NCBI GenBank assembly: GCA_019084025.1
Contig: JAHRBI010000006.1
Span: forward strand, 351,071-415,070
Length of the DNA: 64,000 nt
Direction: 5' to 3'
Source of the DNA: Burkholderiaceae bacterium DAT-1
Lineage (GTDB): Bacteria; Pseudomonadota; Gammaproteobacteria; Burkholderiales; Chitinimonadaceae
Shown here: in pieces, positions 35,256-42,060 of the stretch
Numbering within the stretch: position 1 is the stretch's first letter
Layout of the letters: the number at the start of each line of letters is the position of its first letter
Notes under the pieces: generated by a model
Databases searched by the model: none
What the model saw: only the letters and a program-made list of their open reading frames with translations
Told to the model about the DNA's origin: nothing
Made by a program: the position numbers and the translations under genes

Positions 35256-36113
35256 ATGAATACTGAATACGCCATTGATCATTACGAAAACTTTCCGGTT
35301 GCATCTATCTTGCTACCTCGCAAGATGCGCCGTCCTATCAGTATCGTGTACAAGTTCGCTCGCAGTGCAGACGACTTTGCTGACGAAGGTGTTGCCAGCG
35401 ATGAGGACAGGCTTGCGCAACTACAAGCTTACAGGGATGAACTACAGCGGATTTCAAACGGAACGCCACCCGAAACTGCCTTATTTCGGGATTTGCAGCA
35501 TGAAGTGATTGAGGCCTATCAGGTTCCCGTTCAGTTGTTCATCGACCTGCTGGATGCATTCAGTCAGGACGTCGTGAAAAAGCGATACGCAGATTTTGGC
35601 GAGCTGATGCAGTACTGCCGTCGCTCCGCCAATCCCGTGGGCCGGATCGTATTACACATTGCCGGTCAGGCCGAACCACGCAAGCTGGCACAATCGGATG
35701 GTATCTGCGCCGCGCTGCAGCTCATCAATTTCTGGCAGGACATTGCCATCGATTTGCAAAAAGGCCGGATTTACCTGCCACAGGATGAATTGGCGCGATT
35801 CGGTGTCAGTGAGGCGCAACTGTTTGCAGGTGATACCTCTGGCGGATTCTGGCCCTTGATGCAGTTTCAGATCGAGCGTACTAAAAAGATGCTGGAAGCG
35901 GGGTCTCCACTGGCGTTGACACTCCCGGGACGTCTCGGCTGGGAAATTCGCCTGACCGTGCTGGGCGGCGATACCATTTTGCGGAAATTGCATGCGTCAC
36001 ACGGCGATGTGTGGCGACATCGTCCAGCATTACGCCCCCGAGACTGGCTCAATATTGTATGGCGCTCAGTACGTGGCCCGGAAAAACGCCGACATCACAC
36101 CTGCGGACACTGA
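35256..36113 (+). CDS. hpnC: Squalene synthase HpnC (hydroxysqualene synthase)
   Basis: Trans-isoprenyl diphosphate synthase of 285 residues. In the HpnC-D-E route HpnC turns presqualene diphosphate into hydroxysqualene. Aspartate-rich motif DDFADE near residue 40 and the second motif FWQDIAIDLQKGRIYLP near 160-176 are intact; NFPVASILLPRKMRRP is an HpnC-like N-terminus. Unusually no hpnD, hpnE or hopene cyclase gene is next to it in the window, so the pathway must be completed elsewhere or the enzyme has another role. Confidence 0.85.
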   Translation: MNTEYAIDHYENFPVASILLPRKMRRPISIVYKFARSADDFADEGVASDEDRLAQLQAYRDELQRISNGTPPETALFRDLQHEVIEAYQVPVQLFIDLLDAFSQDVVKKRYADFGELMQYCRRSANPVGRIVLHIAGQAEPRKLAQSDGICAALQLINFWQDIAIDLQKGRIYLPQDELARFGVSEAQLFAGDTSGGFWPLMQFQIERTKKMLEAGSPLALTLPGRLGWEIRLTVLGGDTILRKLHASHGDVWRHRPALRPRDWLNIVWRSVRGPEKRRHHTCGH

Positions 36114-36120
36114 TGCATGG

Positions 36121-36184
36121 ATGAATAGCATTTCAACAACAATATTTTCGTTTTCTTTTCTTTTCATTTTCAAATACTATTCAT
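36121..36184 (+). repeat. AT/pyrimidine-rich tract between inverted repeats
   Basis: ATGAATAG (36121-36128) and CTATTCAT (36177-36184) are perfect inverted 8-mers flanking a pyrimidine-rich 48-base stretch (TTTTCGTTTTCTTTTCTTTTC...). It is much more AT-rich than the neighbouring genes. It lies just after the hpnC stop and about 80 bases before the GH31 gene and may be a terminator-like or promoter element. Confidence 0.35.
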
Positions 36185-36266
36185 TTATGGTGTTTGTGAT
36201 TAAGATGCTGGCCATCGTCACCACTTAGGATCAGGAAGGTTACGCTCCCTGACCGTACGGAATAAC

Positions 36267-39200
36267 ATGAGCCCACGATCCCGCGTTCGTTTTCGCCACT
36301 CATTCATTTCAACTGCAACATTGCTCGCCCTGACGCATTTGCCTGCACAGGCACTGACTGCGGGCAATGTGAAGACACTACGTGCAGAGGCATCGACGCA
36401 ATCAGTCGATATCCGCACTGATAACGGGATGCATGTGCAAATTAATCTCCTGCGTCCGGACATGTTCCGTATTCAGGCGGGTACTGGCGATCAGTTCACA
36501 GGCGCGGGTGATAAGGCTGCGCCCATCGTCATCAAACAATATGGTGACAAAATCAACCATACCCTGAGCACCGAGGGTGACTATCAGCTCTTGCGCACAG
36601 ATGCCATGGCGCTGCGCATCTATTCCAAGCCGCTCCGATTTGCGCTGTACAAGGCAGATAACGCTACGCTGATCTGGCAAGAAGTACAGCCACTGCAGGT
36701 CAGCAAGCGTGAGTCCGTACAAACACTGGACAGCAACACTGCTGAACACTTTTTTGGCGGTGGCCAGCAAAATGGTCAGTTCGAGTTCAAGGGTAAATCA
36801 CTGGAAGTATCCTACTCCGGTGGCTGGGAAGAGGGCGATCGCCCCAGCCCTGCCCCGTTCTACTTCAGTACCCGTGGTTATGGTGTACTGCGCAATACAT
36901 GGGCAAATGGCAGCTATGATTTCCGAGCCCAGGAATTCCTGACCGCGGGACATCAGGAAGAACGCTTTGACGCCTATTACTTTGTGGGCGATACACCAGC
37001 GAAACTGCTGTCCGCTTTTACTGATTTGACCGGACGTGCGGGCAAACTGCCACGCTGGGGTTACGAATACGGTGATGCTGACTGTTATAACGATGGCGAC
37101 AATGTCAAAAAGCCAGGTACCGTGCCAACCGGCTGGAGTGATGGTCCAACGGGCACCACGCCTGATGTAATCAAGAGCGTTGCCGCCAAATACCGTGAGC
37201 ACGACATGCCCGGTGGCTGGATTCTGCCCAATGACGGCTATGGCTGCGGTTATACCGATCTCCCCAAAGTGGTCAAGGGACTGCAGGACTACGGTTTCAA
37301 AACAGGCTTGTGGACTGAGAATGGCGTCGACAAAATTGCATGGGAAGTCGGTCAGGCAGGCACGCGCGCTCAAAAACTGGATGTAGCATGGACAGGGAAA
37401 GGCTACCAATTTGCGCTTGATGCCAATCAGGCGGCCGCCGACGGTATTCTGAAAAACTCGGACTCCCGCCCCTTTGTGTGGACAGTAATGGGCTGGGCAG
37501 GCATCCAGCGCTACGCCATTACCTGGACAGGTGATCAGACCGGTAGCTGGGATTACATCCGCTGGCATATTCCGACCTTGATTGGCTCGGGTCTTTCCGG
37601 TCAGGTCTACGCCACGGGTGATGTGGATGGCATTTTTGGTGGCAGTCCGGAAACCTTTATGCGCGATCTGCAATGGAAGGCCTTTACACCTGTACTGATG
37701 GGCATGTCAGGCTGGTCCAATGCCGAACGCAAGCATCCCTGGTGGTTTGATGAACCCTATCGCAGCATTAACCGCGAGATTCTCAAGCATCGCATGCGTC
37801 TGATGCCGTACATCTACACCTATGCGCATGACGCTGAACAAACCGGCGCACCGATTGTTCGAGGTTTGATGTGGGATCATCCCAATGATCCGCACGCCCA
37901 CACTGAAGACTACAAGTATCAGTTCTTCCTCGGTCGTGATTTCCTGGTTGCCCCCGTTTACCGTAGCCAGGCGACAAGCGGTGGATGGCGGCGCGGAGTG
38001 TATCTGCCCGAGGGAGAATGGATCGACTACAACGATGGTCGCGTCGTAGAAGCAGACAAGCATGGCAAGCTGCTCGATTACGCAGTGAAGCTAGACACAC
38101 TGCCGGTTTTCGTACGCGCAGGCGCCATCATTCCGATGTACCCGACTGCACTGTTTGACGGTCAGGTTCCCAAGGATACTGTGACATGGGACATCTATCC
38201 CAAGGGAAACAGCGCGTTTACCTTGTATGAAGATGATGGCAATACCCGCGCCTATCAGTCAGGCAAGTTCAGCCAGCAACGTGTCAGTGTGTTCACCGAT
38301 AGTGCCGCCGGCATCCGAGTTGAAGTCGGTGCAATTGCGGGTAGCTACGACGGACAGGAAGCAGAACGTCGCACCATTTTGCAGATTCATACACGCACAG
38401 CACCACGTCAGGTTCAATTGGGTGATACCGCGCTACGCGCCCTCGCCAGCCGTGCTGAATTGGATCAGGCCGATTCAGGCTGGTTCTTTGATGCGACGGA
38501 CAAATACGGCATCCTGACCATCAAAACGAGCAGGGCGTCAATCCGCCAGTCAACATCCTTTTTGATTCAGCAAGATACCCAGGCTGTCGTCACACCCACC
38601 GCAGGCTATCCTGCGGCTCCGGATCTTGGTCGTACCGTACCAAGTGATTCGATTCGTGTCGTGAATCGACCGGCAGAGGAACCCGGCTATCCGCTAGAAA
38701 ACGCACTGGACGAAAAACCTGATACCTGGTTCCGAACCATACGCGATCTGGCCGTCAAGACCGGTCCGCATGAATTTGTACTGAGCCTGGGTGAGCGCCG
38801 GATGATTGACGGCATCCAGATCACCGGGCGCACAGACAAGCACTGGCGTTATGGTCAGCCGAAAGACATTGAACTGTACCTCGGCGACAATAATGGCGAT
38901 TGGGGCAAGCCGATCTATCGCGGGACGGTGCCACTATCGGATAGCCTGAAAACAATCGAGTTTGCGCCGCATGCCGGTCGTCTGCTGCGTGTACGTATCC
39001 TGAGCACGCATGACGAAGATGCTGAAGGTAACAACTCCGATCCAATGGTACTGGCTGCCGAGGCAAGCGATGCGCCACCTAAGGCTTTTAATGCCTTTAT
39101 TCCGCAAGACATATCGTCTGTGATTATTTCGACATTCAAGATTCTGGAGTTCCAGCAGCCTAATCAGCCTAAGCAACAGCAATATTTGTCCGAGGCTAAG

Positions 39201-39629
39201 TGGGATAAGGCTGACAATAGTGCTCGATCCGTTGCACTCAATCATCCAGGTACGCGGAAGCCCAGTGCCGACTCCATGCGCATGAATGGCCTGGCATTCC
39301 GTAAGGGGCTCGGCGTCAGCGGCAACAGTCGCATCGACTATACGCTTAAGGGTAACTGGCACCTTTTCCGTGCGGATATTGGCGTGGATGACGCGTGTAG
39401 AGATGCAGGTGGCTTGCAGTTCCAGTTGTGGGGTGATGATCGCCTTCTGTATGACAGCGGCCTGATCAAAGCGCCAGCTGTTGTTAAACCCGAGCTGGAT
39501 ATTCGCGGCATTCGCCAGTTGAGTCTGCGCACCTTGGGCGCCAAAGGCAGCAAGCCTGCCGAGGTATGCGGAAACTGGGCAAATGCAATGGTGACCGGTT
39601 TATCAGGCGATTCGATCGGTACACACTGA
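36267..39629 (+). CDS. Secreted GH31 family alpha-glycosidase/transglycosylase with C-terminal CBM
   Basis: 1120 residues. A signal peptide (about 1-29, ending PAQA) is followed by an N-terminal beta domain, a GH31 TIM barrel (about 250-600) and beta-sandwich domains. A discoidin-like region lies near 790-920 (ALDEKPDTWFRT) and an NPCBM-type module near 960-1110 (LAFRKGLGVSGNSRIDYTL, FRADIGVDD). Likely catalytic residues are nucleophile D372 in KLDVAW and acid/base D423 in WTGDQTGSW, by analogy with the family. The GDVDGIFGG block marks a subgroup that includes bacterial glucan transglycosylases, but the substrate is unknown. It is followed by a strong terminator. Confidence 0.85.
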   Translation: MSPRSRVRFRHSFISTATLLALTHLPAQALTAGNVKTLRAEASTQSVDIRTDNGMHVQINLLRPDMFRIQAGTGDQFTGAGDKAAPIVIKQYGDKINHTLSTEGDYQLLRTDAMALRIYSKPLRFALYKADNATLIWQEVQPLQVSKRESVQTLDSNTAEHFFGGGQQNGQFEFKGKSLEVSYSGGWEEGDRPSPAPFYFSTRGYGVLRNTWANGSYDFRAQEFLTAGHQEERFDAYYFVGDTPAKLLSAFTDLTGRAGKLPRWGYEYGDADCYNDGDNVKKPGTVPTGWSDGPTGTTPDVIKSVAAKYREHDMPGGWILPNDGYGCGYTDLPKVVKGLQDYGFKTGLWTENGVDKIAWEVGQAGTRAQKLDVAWTGKGYQFALDANQAAADGILKNSDSRPFVWTVMGWAGIQRYAITWTGDQTGSWDYIRWHIPTLIGSGLSGQVYATGDVDGIFGGSPETFMRDLQWKAFTPVLMGMSGWSNAERKHPWWFDEPYRSINREILKHRMRLMPYIYTYAHDAEQTGAPIVRGLMWDHPNDPHAHTEDYKYQFFLGRDFLVAPVYRSQATSGGWRRGVYLPEGEWIDYNDGRVVEADKHGKLLDYAVKLDTLPVFVRAGAIIPMYPTALFDGQVPKDTVTWDIYPKGNSAFTLYEDDGNTRAYQSGKFSQQRVSVFTDSAAGIRVEVGAIAGSYDGQEAERRTILQIHTRTAPRQVQLGDTALRALASRAELDQADSGWFFDATDKYGILTIKTSRASIRQSTSFLIQQDTQAVVTPTAGYPAAPDLGRTVPSDSIRVVNRPAEEPGYPLENALDEKPDTWFRTIRDLAVKTGPHEFVLSLGERRMIDGIQITGRTDKHWRYGQPKDIELYLGDNNGDWGKPIYRGTVPLSDSLKTIEFAPHAGRLLRVRILSTHDEDAEGNNSDPMVLAAEASDAPPKAFNAFIPQDISSVIISTFKILEFQQPNQPKQQQYLSEAKWDKADNSARSVALNHPGTRKPSADSMRMNGLAFRKGLGVSGNSRIDYTLKGNWHLFRADIGVDDACRDAGGLQFQLWGDDRLLYDSGLIKAPAVVKPELDIRGIRQLSLRTLGAKGSKPAEVCGNWANAMVTGLSGDSIGTH

Positions 39630-39656
39630 TAGGCTAGGTACGGCCTCATCAATATG

Positions 39657-39684
39657 AAAACGGGACAGCAATGTCCCGTTTTTT
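39657..39684. terminator. Bidirectional terminator between GH31 gene and response regulator gene
   Basis: AAAACGGGACA - GCAA - TGTCCCGTTTT is an 11-bp perfect stem with a GNRA-type tetraloop, with TTTTTT on the plus strand and TTTTC on the minus strand. It is 27 bases past the GH31 stop and 38 bases past the convergent response-regulator stop, so it serves both. Confidence 0.93.
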
Positions 39685-39722
39685 ATGATGATCCCGTCAG
39701 AATAGCCGCCAGGATAGTGCTG

Positions 39723-40835
39723 CTATGGTGCCGGCGGCGCTTCCCTGGTCAGTGCCGCGATGGCTGTAGTCAGTTTTTGACGAGCGCCAAATAGTAACTG
39801 GCCGCCGTCGCCCTTCTCCACCGTGAGCAACTGCTGTAACAGGCTATTGAATACAGGTGCCTGACTGCCCAAAAAGCCCACTTGCCGCAACTCGGCTTCC
39901 AGGTGTTCCCGAATATCGGCAAGTGCATCGGAACGCGTACTTTGTTGTCGTTGCAGCTGAACAAACAGATCGTCGGAAACCTCTCGCAGCGCCTGCAGCA
40001 AATCATCCTGAGGGCCGTTATTCAGCGCAGACGCACGTAAGTCGGCTACGTCCACCATGGTACAGAATTGACTCTGAATGGCTTCACTTCGTTCTGGCGC
40101 GTCTTCCGGCATATTTTTTATCATGAGGGAAACACATCCCTGCGTGATCGAAGTGCGGCTCCCGTAAGTCGAGATTTTAGGTGTACCAGGCGCTGACAGC
40201 CCTTGCAGAAGCACTGCTTCCATCGTGCTCCGCTTGCCGGCGGAATTCATGGTAAAGTCGTTTTGACCTCTGATCTGTACTACGCCCTCCAGCCCCGCAC
40301 TCGACATAGCGTTCAACATCGCCTGGGCAATCTGCTCTGCGGCGCTCGCTTCTACGATTTTACTCACTGCACGTAGCGCCTGCTCCCGGCTCTCGACATC
40401 ACCACCCAGCGCATGCTTTGCTGTCTCCAGTGCTTCTCGTGCCGACAAACGCAGGGTTTCGATCTCATTTCTGGCTTCTAGCGTTTGCGCGACCTTTGTA
40501 TACACCTCTTCCACATTCAACGGTTTAACAATGAAATCATCTGCGCCCGCGGCATAGGCAGCCAATCGCTCTTCTGCTTCACTATGTGCCGACACAAAAA
40601 TGACGGACGGTGGTTCAGGGTCGCTACCGCCTTTGATCAGTCTGCACACGTCGTAGCCGTCCATACCGCTCATTTCAATATCAAGCAGGACGACATCGGG
40701 CTTACTCCGGGACACGGCTTCCATTGCATCATCGCCGCTGCGGGCATAGCGCACCTCGAAGTCGTGCTCCAGCACGGCCTTCAGAATGGCATAGACGTAT
40801 ATGTCATCGTCTACGATCAGAACGGCTTTGCGCAT
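39723..40835 (-). CDS. Response regulator with unidentified C-terminal region
   Basis: 370 residues. The N-terminal receiver is complete: acidic pocket D9/D10/D11, acceptor D52 (VLLDIEMSGMDGY), SAHS and VKPLN. After a helical linker (about 120-165) comes an unassigned region of about 200 residues. Its middle part (QIAQAMLNAMSSAGLEGVVQIRG to SLMIKNMP) looks like a degenerate GAF fold, and the end (LLQALREVSDDLFVQLQ...) is a helical bundle. No DNA-binding or enzyme motif is seen, so it probably works through protein contacts. It is divergent from the cheY-like/cheW/mcp/cheD set with a 291-base gap; I infer a chemosensory link. Confidence 0.75.
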   Translation of the reverse strand: MRKAVLIVDDDIYVYAILKAVLEHDFEVRYARSGDDAMEAVSRSKPDVVLLDIEMSGMDGYDVCRLIKGGSDPEPPSVIFVSAHSEAEERLAAYAAGADDFIVKPLNVEEVYTKVAQTLEARNEIETLRLSAREALETAKHALGGDVESREQALRAVSKIVEASAAEQIAQAMLNAMSSAGLEGVVQIRGQNDFTMNSAGKRSTMEAVLLQGLSAPGTPKISTYGSRTSITQGCVSLMIKNMPEDAPERSEAIQSQFCTMVDVADLRASALNNGPQDDLLQALREVSDDLFVQLQRQQSTRSDALADIREHLEAELRQVGFLGSQAPVFNSLLQQLLTVEKGDGGQLLFGARQKLTTAIAALTREAPPAP

Positions 40836-41036
40836 AGTGTGCTTTCCTGTTTCCGCCTGTTACGACATTACGGATGCCGGTCGGCTCAGTCATGTGGTGC
40901 CCACCTTCGTGGATCCTCATAAAAAAACAATAGCAGCTCATCGCAAAGTCGGCAGTTTTTTAGTGGATCTCGCTTTCCATGCACTTTCCTTTCACATCGG
41001 GTTGAAATTCCAGATAGGCCAGCCATGATAAAGAGA

Positions 41037-41050
41037 GCGGAAATTTCCGC
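41037..41050. promoter_or_regulatory. Perfect 14-bp palindrome in the divergent chemosensory promoter region
   Basis: GCGGAAATTTCCGC is self-complementary. It lies 77 bases before the cheY-like gene in the 291-base divergent region (40836-41126). TAAAG at 41029-41033 followed 14 bases later by CGA could be a weak sigma-28 promoter overlapping it. A short GCCC-TCA-GGGC hairpin follows at 41057-41067. I found no gene in this gap. Confidence 0.4.
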
Positions 41051-41126
41051 GAACTTGCCCTCAGGGCGAGTAAACCGCTTTTTGATTGTTTCCGCCCGCT
41101 GGGGCTGAACCCACAGGAGGACCGCG

Positions 41127-41492
41127 ATGGCCAAAAAAATTCTTGCGGTGGATGACTCCCCGTCCATCCGCCAGATGGTCGGTTTTACGTTACGTACTGC
41201 CGGATATCAAGTCACTGAGGCCAATGACGGCAATGCCGGACTCAATGCAGCCAAAGGTGGGCAATTTGATCTCGTACTGACCGATATCAATATGCCGGGT
41301 ATGGATGGCTTTGGGCTGACCACTTCACTACGGTCGCTACCCAACTACAAGTCCACGCCCATTCTGGTACTCACCACTGAAGCGGGCGACGAAATGAAGG
41401 TCAAAGGGAAAGCAGCCGGGGCGACTGGCTGGCTGGTTAAACCATTTGATCCCACCAAGTTGCTTGATGTGGTCAAACGACTGATCGGCTAA
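41127..41492 (+). CDS. CheY-like single-domain response regulator
   Basis: 121-residue receiver, first gene of the second chemotaxis cluster. D9/D10 pocket, acceptor D53 (LVLTDINMPGMDG), T-region VLTTEAG and K-region VKPFDP are intact. It is more like the PilG/TspO-type or orphan CheY proteins associated with CheW than the switch-binding CheY of 20924, since the C-terminal switch-binding residues differ. An AGGAGG ribosome site precedes the ATG by 6 bases. Confidence 0.9.
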   Translation: MAKKILAVDDSPSIRQMVGFTLRTAGYQVTEANDGNAGLNAAKGGQFDLVLTDINMPGMDGFGLTTSLRSLPNYKSTPILVLTTEAGDEMKVKGKAAGATGWLVKPFDPTKLLDVVKRLIG

Positions 41493-41547
41493 GTCTGTCG
41501 CACACGCAACAGGATGATGTTCGGGTGGTTTATGGAGCACACACGAC

Positions 41548-42021
41548 ATGAGCAATGAAGCAAACGGCCAAGACACAGAAGTACTCATTTTCGCGCTTGG
41601 CCAAGAAGAATATGGTCTGGATATTCTGAAAGTACAGGAGATCCGAGGCTATGAGGCGGTAACCCGCATCGCAAATGCACCGACGCACATCAAGGGTGTG
41701 GTGAATCTACGGGGAGCCATTGTCCCGATTGTGGATTTGCGCCTCAAATTCAATCTGCCAGAACCGGTTTACAACGAGTTCACGGTTGTCATCATCCTCA
41801 ACGTCAAGAATCGCGTTGTGGGCATCGTGGTAGATGGCGTCTCTGATGTACTGCATATCGCAGGTGATCAATGCCGCCCGGCGCCCGAGTTCGGGGCTGC
41901 TGTTCAAAGTGATTACATCGAAGGCTTGGCTACTGTAGAAGACCGCATGATCATCTTGGTTAACATAGAAAAAATGATGAGTGCGGAAGATATGGGGTTG
42001 TTCGACGAAGTCGCGGCCTGA
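41548..42021 (+). CDS. cheW: Chemotaxis coupling protein CheW
   Basis: 157 residues, one CheW domain that links receptors to CheA. EYGLDILKVQEIRGYEAVTRIANAPTHIKGVVNLRGAIVPIVDLR contains the conserved receptor-binding strands and the NLRG arginine. A cheA partner is not in this cluster; the only cheA in the window is at 22181. It lies 55 bases after the cheY-like gene and 39 bases before the mcp. Confidence 0.95.
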   Translation: MSNEANGQDTEVLIFALGQEEYGLDILKVQEIRGYEAVTRIANAPTHIKGVVNLRGAIVPIVDLRLKFNLPEPVYNEFTVVIILNVKNRVVGIVVDGVSDVLHIAGDQCRPAPEFGAAVQSDYIEGLATVEDRMIILVNIEKMMSAEDMGLFDEVAA

Positions 42022-42060
42022 TCAAGTCAAACTATCCAGGTTGTATCGCAGGAGGAAACC

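Noticed and set aside
40886..41167. 93-codon minus-strand frame in the divergent chemosensory gap
   Set aside because: It overlaps the start of the cheY-like gene and has no ribosome site or family features; the space is better explained as promoter region.
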